Shown one piece after another: positions 49,401-61,410 of a DNA stretch of 64,000 nucleotides. The stretch is from Mangifera indica (Eukaryota > Streptophyta > Magnoliopsida > Sapindales > Anacardiaceae). The stretch spans positions 8,004,449 to 8,068,448 of the forward strand of contig NC_058149.1 of the NCBI RefSeq assembly GCF_011075055.1, written 5' to 3'. The notes beneath the pieces are model-generated. The model was not told the DNA's origin. It saw only the letters and a list, made by a program, of their open reading frames with translations, and did no database searches. The position numbers and the translations under genes are program-made. How positions within the stretch are numbered: position 1 is the stretch's first letter; every line of letters starts with the position of its first letter.

Positions 49401-52400
49401 TAAAATTCTATAATTTTGTTATAGCACTTAGTTGATTTGGATGTGTGATTTTGACCTTACCAGACTTGTCATACATTAGAAATTGATCCTCATAATTTTT
49501 GCTTGGAACAAAGGGATATATTGTTAAAGAGATCTACCTTATTCCTAGCTATTGAAAGCCATAACCGATTTTCATGAAAATTGTGCAACTTGCATGCTCT
49601 GGTTAGCAATGTTTTCCTATATGTGAATAGTCCACCAATTAAGAACCTCAAACTGGTGTGGTAGATTCTTTCTCTTTTCTAATTCCTTGCCTTGACCCTC
49701 TTCTTCACTCAAACTAAGATGTAATTTTTTTCATTAGTAAAGTCTTGTAAGCTAACATACAAACTGTCCTAGATTTGTATGGATTCTTTATCCATATTTT
49801 TCTTATGTACATAAACTTGTCAGTACTTTTCTTTCTTTGTTACATGCTTCAACAGGTTAGAGTTACGAGATGAACGGAGGTTAGAGAACCGTAGAGCTTT
49901 TGCCAATATATTGTCAGATATGGTATTTGGGGTCTCATTATTCATTCTTTTATACTTCAATCAGAGTAAAGTGAGTTACCATTACATGTCTCTAATACAT
50001 TGTATTTTTCATATAGGCTTTTTTTCTTATCATTGTGGGAGATCATGATGAATCATAGGTCACTAGTATTTTTATTTTTGTTGCCATCGTTGCATGCACC
50101 TGGCCTAGTTTGGTGAATCTTTTATCTTGTGAAACACACTTACTACTGGCTTACCACTTTCTACATAGTGATTAATCTCTGAGGTATTACTGTGAGTAGA
50201 GATATAATTTAGCATCTGGTATTGTGGCAGAAAAAATATTATGTACAAACTATACGATAATATGAACTAATTCCTAGGAAAATAGTAACAATTTACAGGA
50301 TTACTTAGTGATATAAGGGGAGTATAAGGTGGTTTGGAGAGCTTTGTATTTCCGTGTAACCTTACCTTTTAGATTAAACTTTTATTTGAAGTGGTTACGT
50401 AGCACAGTATCAGAACAAACTTATGTCATTCTTTTGTTATTTTCTGGTAGATTTGTAAATTATATGAAAATTGTAAATCACAATCCCTTTTATATAATCA
50501 ATTTTCTTGTTTCTTATTAAGAAAAAATGAAATCAAAGGTTCTAAGTTTGAATTAACATTGTTTCACATAGTTTTTATCTGCATTCTTGTTTGTCTAAAT
50601 TTTGGTGTGGTGTTGAGGTGGCTTGTTGGGGAACTTTATACTGTTGTTTGGATCCTTCCCAAATAGCATCAACTGTTGGGTATAAATTAGTTTAGCATAA
50701 TGGATGACTTTTAAGTCCTATGATTGAGCTTGTAAGAACACATGAGAATCAATCTGTTCACCATCATCAGGTTTAAAAAAGGAAACAGCACTTTCAGATG
50801 TTTCCCAATTTCAGAGGCTTCTTACTGGGCCATATTTCTTGATGTTAGTAATGATGGGGAGCAACAAAATTCTACATTCCCGCATGTTTATTGACTATAA
50901 ATGTGAAACCATCTTGTGTAATGAAAATTACTTAGAACAATCATCAAACATTATGGACTTCAATTATCTTAAATTAGCTGCTGAATGGACATTGCCTTAT
51001 TGTGTTAGATAACATGTATGTCTCCTTCTGATTAAGCACTTCTTGTAGTACCGAAGAACATCTACACTTGCTTTTGCATAAGCACATTTAGGAAATCATC
51101 AGTACTTTGAACTCACTCAAAGAGTAATGTTCTTTCTTTAATGCAATTTATCTTCTGTTTCTTTCCCAACTTTGCAGGTAGCTTTGCTGAAATTTACAGG
51201 TTATAAAATAATAAACAATATTTCAGATACTGGGAAGGCATTTTTAATTATTCTTATCACAGACATGTTTTTAGGGTAATTTTTCCATCGCCTTTTTTGT
51301 AATCTACTTATTAGCATATTCTTACTGTTAATTAATGTTACTATATTTGCTTATTGCTAGTTGACTTACACTGATGTGTCTTCAGTTGATGCCACCTGTG
51401 GAATAGTCTTTATGTTTACTGTTATAGCGAACATAACTGAAATATTTCATCCCAGGCTTTTGAAAAAGAACATAACAGGTTGTATACTTGCAGATATCAT
51501 TCGGAGTCTGGTTGGCAGACTGTTTCGGAGATTATTGTTGATCATTATGGTCTTGAAGTTGATCAGTCTGCCATAACCATTTTTATTTGTGTGGTTCCAG
51601 TTACCATCGATGCATGTGTGAAGCTTTGGGTATGTGCCATTCCAATTCGTTGGACATGTCATATTTTCTCTTTTCTTATTGCTTGCCATGACAGATTGTC
51701 ATGTTATACCCTCTACTAATTTCCATTTTATTCTCTGCCTTTGATTCATGTTGGAGCTCTTTTTTTGATGAGCAATGCTTTGTGTACACACTTTTAGAAC
51801 ACAATTTAATTACACAGATGATATGTAATCATGTGATTGGGTGTGACTTTATTTCTAATTCAAAATTATCTAATCACATAATAACATATTAACTATGGGC
51901 CCAAATTGTGTACGCATAGTTTTATTGTTTTTCGATTACAGTTGTATTACTATAGCCTGCATTTATTTGTGTTCTTAGATGCTGGAGATTCAGTAAATTT
52001 TGGGGTTGCGGGGATATCCTTGCGCATATTCAAATAAAAACTTTTGTACAAGAGACTTAAATACAAATCTCCTTGTAGAGTTCAACACTGTCATCACATT
52101 CAAAGCCCCTCCCTTTGCTTGCCTAATCAATTTGGAAATGAGCATTCAACTAAAATATATAGCTATCCAGATGATGAAAATGTTTTTGCAATAGCAATTT
52201 AGTTTGATTTGTATATGGAAAACCTCTGTACCAGAAAATTTTTATACCTCAGCTTTAACACATTATGCTTCGTTATCTGTCTTTGTTGCAATCAAGTATG
52301 CTGTCTTTGTCAATTGTCATCCCATATTGGACCGGATTTTTACAGTTCATATTTGAATTCTCAACTTTCTAATTTCTTACTCACCTTGATTGACATTTAG

Positions 52401-52591
52401 ATGAAATTTCATAATATTCGAGTAGTAAATGGTTGTTGTATTGCTTATGATCATCCTGCTCTCATTGGATAACTTAGTACATGAACTAATTCCCATTTGA
52501 TTTGATTGTGATCATGGTGCAGCTGTTTAAATACCTTCCAAGGTTATCTCCGAGGGTATCAAATATATTCAAAGAAATGAAGCGTCACTAG
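43493..52591 (+). CDS. DLDG1: CemA-like chloroplast envelope protein (DLDG1-type)
   Basis: Nuclear relative of plastid-encoded CemA, a family linked to proton flux across the inner chloroplast envelope; Arabidopsis DLDG1 (At4g31040) affects pH balance and non-photochemical quenching. Seven exons, 43493-44110, 44887-44972, 49053-49226, 49856-49970, 51178-51275, 51494-51629 and 52523-52591, all splice in phase and give 431 aa. The N-terminus is Ser/Asn/Lys-rich like a transit peptide, followed by an acidic, Trp-rich stretch (DDDGNWLGLKDNDIFEEESE) up to about residue 200. Membrane segments follow at AKFLAVLIIIPWALDFVV, in exon 4 (MVFGVSLFILLYF), across exon 5 (AFLIILITDMF) and at AITIFICVVPVTIDACVKLW. 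The protein ends with the CemA-like FKYLPRLSPRVSNIFKEMKR. The second intron is 4.1 kb and contains copia remnants. A second in-frame ATG at 43502 could also be used. Confidence 0.92.
46094..47640 (+). mobile_element. Internally deleted Ty1/copia element in intron 2 of the CemA-like gene
   Basis: Direct repeats start TGTGGAAAATCAGGAAG at 46094 and TGTGTAAAATCAGAAAG at 47356; the second follows a purine tract (gatggggag). Between them only the end of pol remains. Reverse transcriptase (ILIVYADDIILTSND, KYFLGMEF, VCQRKYVLDLL) has an intact stretch at 46319-46777, followed by RNase H with stops to about 47350. Gag, protease and integrase are missing, and the left LTR runs directly into RT. Same orientation as the host gene. 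Confidence 0.85.
47880..48600 (+). mobile_element. Second copia remnant (RNase H end and LTR) in the same intron
   Basis: A frameshifted RNase H-like sequence (FRSIALGIFEPLWFRIILGD, MKLCCENKSTINI, TKHIEVDRHFIKKKLE) spans about 47896-48340. It is followed by a polypurine-poor junction and LTR-like AT-rich DNA to about 48600. It differs in sequence from the element just to its left, so it is a separate insertion. Confidence 0.75.
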
Positions 52592-52964
52592 TCAAATTTT
52601 TCAATTAAGTTTGGAAATTCATTTCAGATATAATACCAAACAAGGTAAATGTATAACCAGCGGCACTTTTTTTTTTTTTTCCCACTTTTGTTGCTCCTGC
52701 ATAACTCCTTTTCTTCCATTTGGTCTTTTTTCTTTATATTATTGCAACATGAAGAATAAGGTCTCAGGCTTGCTAAAATGAAGATCATATCATAGTTTTG
52801 AGATGTCTATTCTTTTCTGTTCTTGTGTTGATTAACAATACAAAAACCATGATTTTTAGTTTCCTGGTCATGATCTTACGATCCGCAGAATGTTTGTGTA
52901 TCCTGATAATAATCAAACGGGTTTTATTTCTTTTTTCATCCTGTGAAATGATTTAGTAATCAGG
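52592..52964. other. 3' flank of the CemA-like gene
   Basis: Presumed 3' UTR and a T-rich stretch (52666-52680). A gypsy LTR starts 373 bp after the stop codon. No other feature is seen. Confidence 0.5.
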
Positions 52965-53101
52965 TGTAACACTTGGAATATTATAATCAGTTGCTGAAAT
53001 TTCTATTTCACTCTATAAAATTATTTTTCCTTATTTGATTTGTGTGTTGTTAGTTGCAACAATTCTAATATTTGGTTTGTGTGTGTTGGAGAGTTGCAAC
53101 A
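52965..53101 (+). repeat. 5' LTR of the gypsy element (137 bp)
   Basis: TGTAACACTTGG...GAGAGTTGCAACA, a diverged copy of 58167-58301, followed at once by a primer-site-like sequence. Confidence 0.8.
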
Positions 53102-54129
53102 ATTGATATCAAAGCCATGATCCATAGAATGGAGTTGTCTATCAATAAGAGTTTGTACGAATTGAGTGGAGTTGTCTATCTCTCTAAAATTGACTTAGGT
53201 AAGATACCATCAAATTTGTATTTCATTGAAAATGTGTTTCAGACTGCTTTCTATACCTGCTTGGGCCGTTATGAGTTTTTGGTAATATCATGTAGCTTGA
53301 ATAATGCACCAATAACATTTCAAGTTTTCTTGAACGATTTGTAACAATCATTCTTGAAAAAGTTTTTACTTGTATTCTTTAATGATATTTTGATCTATAA
53401 CAAGAATTGGGTCTTTCATATGTCTCATTTGTGTCAAATGTTGAAGGTGTTTCAAGTTTTTTGCAAATACGAAAAAAATGTAACTTTAGGCAACAAAGAG
53501 TGTAATGCTTAGGCCATATAATTTCAATGACGAGGGTAGCCATGGATCGTACCAAGGTTGAATGGTAGCCCAAATTTCTTAGAATAGTAAAATTGCACAC
53601 AAGGTAATGAAGTGATAACAGAACTTTTGAAGAATTTATTAAAGAAAAATTCCTTCAAGTGTAACTCTGAAGCCCAAGCCACTTCTAAGGGATTAAAGAG
53701 AGCAATAACCATAAATCTGGCCTTAGCCATGTCAAATTTCTCCAAATCATTTTTGATAAAATGTCATGCTTCCAACAAAGTTGTGGGAGCAATATTGTTG
53801 CAACAAAACAGGCATATATCCTATTTCAGCAAGGCCATTTTCGCTCAAGCATTGAGTTAATTCACATATGAGAAAGAGTTACTCGTATTTGAGCTAGCAA
53901 TTCAACATTGAAGACCGTACCCTTGGTAGGTCATTCTTCATTTGCATAAATAAAAAAATCTTCAAGTTTGATATCATTTACAAATTGAGCATAGATAACA
54001 AAGTTGTGGACACCTTGTTTTGCCGAGAAATTTACCAAGAAATGGGGGAGACATCCACATATATGGGCAAGAAGATTTTTGCCATATCCATCCCACAATG
54101 GTTGGGCACCTTATCATTAGCTAATGCCA

Positions 54130-55140
54130 CTAGACAAAGACCCTATATTGGCTATTGTCGGCAAACAATAGCCAAGGCACACACACTTGTGCACAGGCTG
54201 GCACAGGCACGTTGACGCTATGTGTACAGGATACATAGTGGTACTTTCGAATGGCCTCGAAAGATAGAGAAAAGGTGGAAAAACCTTGCGAGCAATCAAA
54301 ATTCAAACATACGTCTAAAAAACAAGGCTTTTGTTGATAGTGGGTTCAACATGTGCGCACTAGGCTCAAATAAGGCACACACAAGTAGGGCACGTGCGGG
54401 CAAAGCAATCAGGCTGCGGGCAAGCATGACACAGGGATGCATGCACAAGCATTCAGAGAAGCTCTCAAGCACTCGTGCATCTCATTTAGACCAAGCCTGA
54501 AAATCGTGGGCATGCAAGACAAGTGCCTAGGCAATGCGCGTCCTTCTCGGGTAAACAGTGCACAACGCGTGTCATTCTCAGGTAGACAATGCACAACGTG
54601 CGCAATCCATATAGACATGCCCGCCATCCAAATAGACATGCGTACACTTAGATAATACTGCGTGCAATGCGGGTGTATAAGTAGGCAAATGAGCCTAGGC
54701 CCAGACAAGTAAGACCACACTACGGTATTTGGATTTGTGGGCGACTAAGAGGCCAAAGCAAGCCCTTCCAAGCCTAAAATAGGCTTCTAGGACGTGGAGA
54801 AAAGCCAAGAACATGGGGGAAATGAAGTGAAGCACAAAGATGACCCATGAAGCCAAAACTTTAGCACCAAACACGAAGAAACGTGGCTAACTGGACTTAG
54901 AGGGACAGATGGCAATTTTCCATGGAAAACACCTAAGCCATGATTTAGTAGTGCTATTAGATGATGCTTAAAAATGGGGGATGCCCACTAGTATTTTCCT
55001 ATAAATAGAAGCTGTGAAAAACAGGAAGGCAATGCAGAAATTGAGTGTAAACACTTCCCTGTAGCAAGCTTTGTATTCCTTTTTAATATTAATAAAAAGG
55101 TTTAAACTTTCTTTTTCTATATTTCTTATTGTGGGTGTGC
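54130..55140 (+). mobile_element. GC-rich LTR-like insertion inside the gypsy element
   Basis: It separates RNase H from integrase. It is rich in gggcacgtgcggg / catgcacaagc words, unlike the AT-rich surroundings. It ends with promoter-like tataaatagaag at 55000 and a polyadenylation-like aataaaaagg at 55091, in the order expected of U3 and R of an LTR. Exact ends and target duplication were not found, so a solo LTR is an inference. Confidence 0.4.
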
Positions 55141-56089
55141 GCAATTCAGGTGGGTTGACAATTCATATCAACTCCTAGCCTTGTGACAGCTCTCATGGCA
55201 GCACCATTGGAAAATAATCAACCCACAATGCCCAAGGGTCACCTAGTGTTGTTAAACAACTCTCCATGGATCTATTAATTTCTCTAAGAATTTCATGCCA
55301 CAGCTACAAGTTCCTTCACACTTACAACCGAAATTTTTATTACTTGTTTTGGACAGGCTTGAAAAAAAGTGCAATAAAATATATCGCAACTTGTCAACAA
55401 CATAAATATCAAGTGGCTTCTTCCACAAGACAATTACAACCTTCGACTTTACCTAGAATATGTTTTATTAGATTTACTTTAGAGGTTGCCCAAGTCTTAA
55501 CGTTTTGACACATTGCTTGTAGTTATTGATCGGTTTTTAAAATATGGGCACTTTATTATACTCAAGCACCCTTATGCAGCCAAACTGGTGGCCAAAATCT
55601 ACACCAAATAGGATGTTCGACTCCACAGCATGCCACACTCAATAGTAAGTGATTGTGACCTTACTTTCTCAATACTTATGTGTTAACTCCACATACCAAC
55701 AAAAACTGATAGACAAACTGCATTTGTGAATAAGTGTGTTGAAACCTACCTTCATTGCTTTGCTTTAGACTAGGCCAAACAATGAAGCCATTGGGTTCAC
55801 TTACAGCTGATAATTTTCAATATAACCTATTAACCTGATACAAAATGATATGAAAAATATCAGGTTAAGGTTGAATTTTTTGACACGAAATTTATTTTGA
55901 GTTAACCTGACACGATTCAAAATTAAATCGGATAATGTTAGAGTTTACACAAAAGTAACCCATACAACTCGAATTGACTTAAATATTTTAGATAGATATT
56001 ATTTTAGATAAAATATAGAAATGTTAAAAGACAATAACAACAATAGTTGAAATCTTTATAAATGACATATAATTGTATCTTTATATAAT

Positions 56090-56897
56090 GGCCAAAGGAT
56101 TATTTCCCACCCAAAGTATCATCTTATCTTAAGTTTTTATCCTTTAACTTTGAAAATTTCATTTATCCACCTATGGGCAATTAAAATTAACGAAACCCTA
56201 CCTTTTAAAATTTTATTCCCCCCCCCCCCCCCCCAACAAACCCTAAAAAACGAACCATTTTTCTCATGGGCCAAGTTTTGAAAAAATGGTATTCACCCCC
56301 TAAGGTTTAGTTTTCAAACTTTGGTATCATTATCGGTGGCCTTTCTCTTCCGAATCTTTCTCCCCCTTTGAAAATCTCTCTCTTCTTAATTTGATGCCCG
56401 ATTGGTATCGAATGAAGCTAAGAAGACGAAGATAAAAATGCCTTTGTCTTGAGAAGACGATCATCTTCCCAAAAGAAGATGTCTATGAAGATGAAGAGTT
56501 TCATCTCTCAATAAAGCTCTTCATCTTTTCAAACGAGATCTTTGTTAGTAGACATTCCAAAAAAGAGGAGAGAGATTGTTAGAGCATGGTGATGCATCAG
56601 GGAATCTTTGTCACTGACGATGGTGTCGGATTTGACACTGGGAATTGAAAAGTAAGCCCTAGGGAAGAAATGCCATTTTTTTAAACTTGGCCTAAGGGGT
56701 AAACTTTTAGTTTTTAAGGTTTTGGGAGGAAAAGAGATTAAATTTTAATTTATTTTTAATATTATAGATGAAAACATGATTTTGCTCTTGAAAGTAACAG
56801 ACTTAAACCTTTATAGGTGGGTGTTTGGGATTTTCATAGTTAAAGGGTGAAAAGTTGAGATAAGAGGATACTTTGAGTGAGAAATAGTCCTTTGGCC
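56090..56897. mobile_element. Foldback MITE, family copy 4 (perfect 9-bp target duplication)
   Basis: The best-preserved copy, 808 bp: GGCCAAAGGATTATTTCCCA at the left and ...ATAGTCCTTTGGCC at the right, with the terminal inverted repeat running inward past caaagtatc. The flanks are identical 9-mers, TTATATAAT, at 56081-56089 and 56898-56906. A 17-base C tract lies at 56218-56234. The central part is a gaagacgaagat / tcatcttc foldback. No protein is encoded. Confidence 0.88.
56218..56234. repeat. C homopolymer tract, 17 bases
   Basis: It lies in the left arm of foldback copy 4, just before aacaaaccctaaa, the same relative place as the C-rich stretch of copy 1. Confidence 0.9.
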
Positions 56898-57205
56898 TTA
56901 TATAATTATAATTACTTTTATTATTGTTTATTTTTATTTAAATAGTTTATTTTATTTTTAAGTAGTAATAATTTGATTAGATTAATCAGATTATAAACGT
57001 TTTTTAAAGTTTTTACTTAAATTATAATTATATGGTGTACCCTTATAGTACAAATTTAAAATTCCTACTGATTATATATAATTGTATCTTTATATAACTA
57101 TAATTACTCATATTATTTTTTTATTTAAGTATTTTATTTTATTATTAAGAATTTGATTTAGTCAGTTAGAGTATTGACACGTTTTAAAAATCTTAGTATG
57201 TAAAT

Positions 57206-57327
57206 TTTTTGACCATATATCAATAAAATAAAATGTTATATTATGTATTTTATTAATAATATTAATTTTTTTTGACCATATACCAATAAAATAAAATGTT
57301 ATATTATGTATTTTATTAATAATATAT
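57206..57327. repeat. 63-bp tandem duplication
   Basis: gaccatatatcaataaaata at 57211 recurs at 57274 with one change. The unit continues through tattatgtattttattaa in both copies. Confidence 0.9.
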
Positions 57328-58166
57328 TAGGGTAATTTGGTAAAAAAATTAAAACAACAAAAGCACTTTGAAAAGTAAAAATAATAGATAAATTTGAGTC
57401 GGATTGAGTCAATTCAAATATTAAAAGGTTGGGTTAGGATTAAAAAATTTTGACAGAATTTTAATTCAGATCGGATTAAAATTGAAAATCTCTTATACAA
57501 AACTTGAATTGATACAACGCGAACACGATCCGATGACATAAACTACTAGGTTTAGGTTCACTAGGCAAAAATTATTTTAATACATCATTACAATCCACCA
57601 CCAAAATGTCTGCCTTCCAAATTGTATACAATCGGCCACCCCCACACTCTTACAATCCCTTTAAGGCAAGACCGAAATAGATTCCATTGTTGTTGAGTTG
57701 GAAGACCGTTACGAAGTGCTGTGATAGCTCCACTACAATATGGAGCGTGCGCAAACTTGCATGAAGAAACAAGTCGATTCGTGACACTACCTTTTCTCTT
57801 TGAATATTAGTGAATGGGTGTATGCAAATCACTAGTAATTTGTGGCCAAATTCTCCCTGTTTTTATGGACATTTCATGTGATGGCCAAACTCAGCTCTGT
57901 CACATACAAACTACAACTTCCTCAAGGATCTCGTGTCATATGGTTTTGCATGTGTCTTTACTTTAAAGGCAATTGGTGACAAGTTTCAATTGGGCCAACC
58001 ACTTCCATGATTGGAGGATGAGCTTCCAATAAAATTGGAAGTCTTGGCTACACTCTTTTAGGGAAGTGCTACATGATGATTAAGCCACTCCACGAGTTCT
58101 AATTCACTGGAAAGGACAATCGACGGAAGAATGTAGTAGAGGAGCTCTGCAATTTAGATAATTAAG

Positions 58167-58301
58167 TGTAGCACTTGAAAAATTGTAATCAGGAGTTGAA
58201 ATATCTGTTTCATTAAATAAAATTATCTTTTCTTGTTCAGCCTGTGTGGTGTGTGTTAGAACAATTCCAATGTTCGGATTGTGTGCTTCGGAGTTGCAAC
58301 A
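58167..58301 (+). repeat. 3' LTR of the gypsy element (135 bp)
   Basis: TGTAGCACTTGAAAAATTG...GGAGTTGCAACA. Outside the two LTRs no matching target duplication is visible, so the element may have recombined or the ends have decayed. Confidence 0.8.
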
Positions 58302-59127
58302 GTTGGTTGGCCAAGAGAGTCATGGCTTCATCACTTGGAACCTGAATGCAATGCTTTGAATGACAAAAAGTTGTGGGTGAGTCCTGTAAGTCCTTGCTGA
58401 ACTTTAAACTGAAAGTGAATAAATGCATGTTTTTAACGTAGTTTTTGTCAACCCATGCTATCGAATTTCTCCTTTGTAGCATGACAATGTGATTCAAGTC
58501 TGTAGATTTTTTACTATGCAACTGAGGCAAGAACAGAGTTCCATCAACTCCTTGATGAAAAATTAACAAAACACCATTCATCATATTTACAAATGCGAAA
58601 TGCGTCAAACAGAACCATAAATCAACTGGAGAAGAGCAAAAAATTGCCAAGAATCATAAGGACAAATGGAACTTGCTAATTGAAACATTCCAATCTTCTC
58701 CAAAACATTTGTTCTTTCTTTCTCATTTTTTTCCCCTCTTAAACACGAAATAGATTGGGATTGCCAGGTCTTCTATGTTGCCAAAGGTAACGGAAAAAAA
58801 TCATTAAAGATGAAACAAACAAAAAAGAAAACAAAATCAACGTAGCAGCCTAATACAAACATATTGACTTCCAGCTTGAAAAATAGAATTATCTTACTCT
58901 ACAAAATGAACAATCAAAAGCTTAACTGATCCACATTAATATACATGCAGATTACTATTACTTCCACAAATCCTAATGTCAGTTGACACCAACCTGCCAG
59001 TCATGCAGTATCAAAACAGTTAATATCAAAAGTAGATAACTGAATAAGACTATACAAAACCTTGGGGGCCTTCAACAATATCTCTCAATTTCCTATCCAT
59101 CTTGAAGTCTCGGGGCAATTATATCAG
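58302..59127. other. Spacer containing the 3' UTR of MLH1
   Basis: An open frame of 137 codons on the minus strand (58237-58650) partly overlaps the gypsy LTR, has no recognised domain and is not accepted as a gene. The part next to 59128 should be the MLH1 3' UTR. Confidence 0.5.
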
Positions 59128-59669
59128 TTAGCATCTCTCAAAAATCTTGTAGAGCTTCTCCAATGTTGCCACCTAGTTAGATGAAGCAAGAATCATACAT
59201 CAGTAGTTCATGACAAACAAGACTGAAGCTATAAGAGTGTCTTTGAGAATTATTGACAATGTATATTATAGCAAAGAAGCAATATATAGGATCGAAGTAA
59301 TCCAATTTGAATGGTTTGAAATCCTTAGGAACTCCCCAGATGGTAAGTCCTGTGCAACATATTCAAAACACAACTCACTGAACTCCAGAGTACCAACAAA
59401 TTTAAAATTAATAATAAAACACACACAAATATTATATAATAAATTCATAACCAATTGTAATGCTTCAGAATTAGAATTACACGCAGTAATAACTCAATAA
59501 CTTACCTGAACAAATGTTCCGTTCGTTGCCATGGAAGTTGGTGGTTTGAGAAAGAGTCTCATAGCTGGAAATAAGACATGCTGAATTGACCACTCACGCT
59601 GAGCCCAAGCAGCCTCTGCCTCTGAAAATAGTTCATGGTCAATATCAACCTCCATTTCAACATCATCAC
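59128..59669 (-). CDS. MLH1: DNA mismatch repair protein MLH1, last two coding exons (partial)
   Basis: MLH1 is the MutL-type partner (with PMS1 or MLH3) that acts after MutS recognition in nuclear mismatch repair and in meiotic crossovers. Exon complement(59506-59669) encodes ..VEMEVDIDHELFSEAEAAW, then AQREWSIQHVLFPAMRLFLK and PPTSMATNGTFVQ. Exon complement(59128-59172) encodes VATLEKLYKIFERC and a stop. The join GTTCAG|GTGGCA across a 333-bp intron keeps the frame. The terminal FERC is the conserved end of MLH1, part of the dimerisation and endonuclease-supporting C-terminal domain. The acceptor ttacag before 59669 implies further exons upstream, to the right. None is found before the window ends, so the preceding intron is at least 4.3 kb and holds copia elements, or the 5' part has been lost. 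Confidence 0.88.
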
Positions 59670-59764
59670 CTGTAACCACCAAGTAGCACTAAGGTCAAAA
59701 TTCCTGAGAGTAGTATAGTGATGTCTCAAAATGGAGGTGCACAAATAACAAAATCAGTTCTTAG

Positions 59765-59796
<32 letters not shown>

Positions 59797-60580
59797 CAAA
59801 TGAAATCTGAATTTTCTTTCTTTAACAGAACCTTTCAGTGCTACATTCTCCATCTCACACTGTCTTTGAAGTCATGCTGAACACTTTTAGTGCTCATCCC
59901 AAAAATTGGTTAGATTCCCTGCTTTTAGTGTCCATACTGTATTAAGTTAAATATTTGTTTATAGAAACAAATTTCGAAGATAACAACAATAAGTTGCATT
60001 AGTATTTTAATATTCCATTTGCATCCACAAACATTTTTTATGACTAATTTTCTAAAATACAAAAACGGTGAAAACATCTCTATTACCAATAATTATATAT
60101 GATAAAAACATTGAATACAAACAATTGGTAGGAAAGTAATAGAAAAAATCTACAAACTACATACCAATAAACAGGTATTATTCAAGCATTTTGTTTTTCT
60201 CATTTGTGAAATTTTCTTTCCATCACCTAACAATAGATGATAAATAAACAAGGATCCTAAAGTATTCTTGATCTGCTGCAATGCTAACAAAAACTACTGC
60301 TTAATTACCACAATTATAATTTTTTTCTCCACTCTTGCCTAAGAGAGGAGAGAATAGGGATTAGCAGACAGATTATCTATCAAATATCCTTAAGGTGTTC
60401 CCCAGTACCATGTCAAAGGATTTAGCCATAGACAGTCATCAATCAAAGACCGTGGTCAACATTTTTGCATAGCATACTCCACTTAAAGTGAATCAGCATA
60501 AAAAGATAAAAGATCAATCCTCGATAAATGAGAGAGGGATCACATTATTGCAAATAATTACAGAGAAGAAATATGGTGGT
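59670..60580. other. Probable MLH1 intron sequence
   Basis: No further MLH1 exon is recognisable on the minus strand. There is a T-rich tract near 59765-59800 and AT-rich spacer. No other feature is seen. Confidence 0.45.
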
Positions 60581-61052
60581 TGTAGAAATCTTAAGTATTC
60601 ATTAAGGTATATTGACAGGATATTCTGAATATTTATGTATCTAAGATAGTTGATTATTTTAGATTATTAGAGGAAATTACTAATCTAATTTCCTTATTAT
60701 ATTAGAAATAATCGGTTGTGTGAAATATTGGTTTGGATAATTTTTGTATATTTGATAGTGAATAGAATACATCCTAATATAATGTTACAATAAGCTATAA
60801 TTGGAAGCATAATAAACTAATTTCTTATTTTTTACAGATTCTAATCCTAATATATCTTGATTTTAATTCTATTATAGCTGTATACAATTTAACAATAATT
60901 ATATACAACTCAACAGGCTAGTTAGAATATTAGGAGCTTTAATTTTTTCCCCTTTTTATGGAATTGTGAGACATGGGCACTTCTTGTATATCGTACTCTT
61001 ATTTTAGAAATTAAAAATGAGAGTTGTATATACTCTCAAAATTAGTTTCACA
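60581..61052 (+). repeat. LTR of the plus-strand copia element
   Basis: Matches the reverse complement of 62062-62323 over ggatatattgacatgata, aggaaattagtaatttgatt, ttagaatattaggagcttta and the end. About 200 bp in its middle are absent from the inverted copy. Confidence 0.8.
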
Positions 61053-61210
61053 GCATCAAAGTCATGGTCCTAAGTTTTTTTTTTTTTTCTCTTTTAGACT
61101 CTCTAATAGAGAGAATGCGCTTTGAAGGTGGAGAATTTGTTGTTTTTCTTTTTCCTTGAGGAGATATAGTTGAGAGTTTACCAAAAAACAAAAATCATTG
61201 GTAACCCCTC

Positions 61211-61410
61211 TACTGCCAGAAAAGCCCAAACATTACTAAAAAGGTCCAAAAGGTGACAGAAAAGCCTGAAAACTGCCGAAAAAGCACAAACTTTGCCGGA
61301 AAAGTCAGAGACACTGCTGTAAAGGTTCATAAGCAGCCAGAAAAAACTAGAATTTGACCAAAAAAAAAGGCAAAGACACTGTCGAAATAGCACAGATAGT
61401 GTTGTTCTAC
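61211..61410. repeat. 20-21-bp degenerate tandem repeat in the copia leader
   Basis: About nine units of the type tgccggaaaagtcagagacac (for example at about 61210, 61276, 61297 and 61318). The array keeps minus-strand frames open, which explains a spurious 109-codon frame there. Confidence 0.75.

Larger units (their letters stand above)
55805..57575. mobile_element. AT-rich insertion splitting the gypsy integrase
   Basis: Integrase reads to about 55800 and resumes at about 57590. The inserted DNA has ends rich in aacctgacacgattc (left) and its inverted relative gcgaacacgatccgatgac (right), a pattern of some plant MITE or hAT-like repeats. It contains foldback copy 4 at 56090-56897 and a 63-bp tandem duplication at 57206-57327. 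No gene is seen. Confidence 0.5.
52965..58301 (+). mobile_element. Degenerate Ty3/gypsy retrotransposon with 136-bp LTRs, broken by insertions
   Basis: Bounded by short TG..CA direct repeats. After the left repeat comes attgatatcaaagcc, like a tRNA(Met) primer site. Gag and protease are deleted. Reverse transcriptase (FLVISCSLNNAPITFQVFLN, 53200-53340; LVFFNDILIYNKNW, 53365-53410) is followed by RNase H (SFLIKCHASNKVVGAILLQQ, to 53925). The integrase zinc region and core lie at 55290-55790, and its C-terminal end with chromodomain-like remnants at 57590-58165 (NRPPPHSYNPF). The RT-RH-INT order shows gypsy. Two foreign blocks interrupt it, at about 54130-55230 and 55805-57575. Stops and frameshifts throughout make it inactive. 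Confidence 0.85.

Noticed and set aside
58237..58650. 137-codon minus-strand frame
   Set aside because: It runs into the gypsy LTR, matches no family I know, and MLH1 exons end before it; probably chance.
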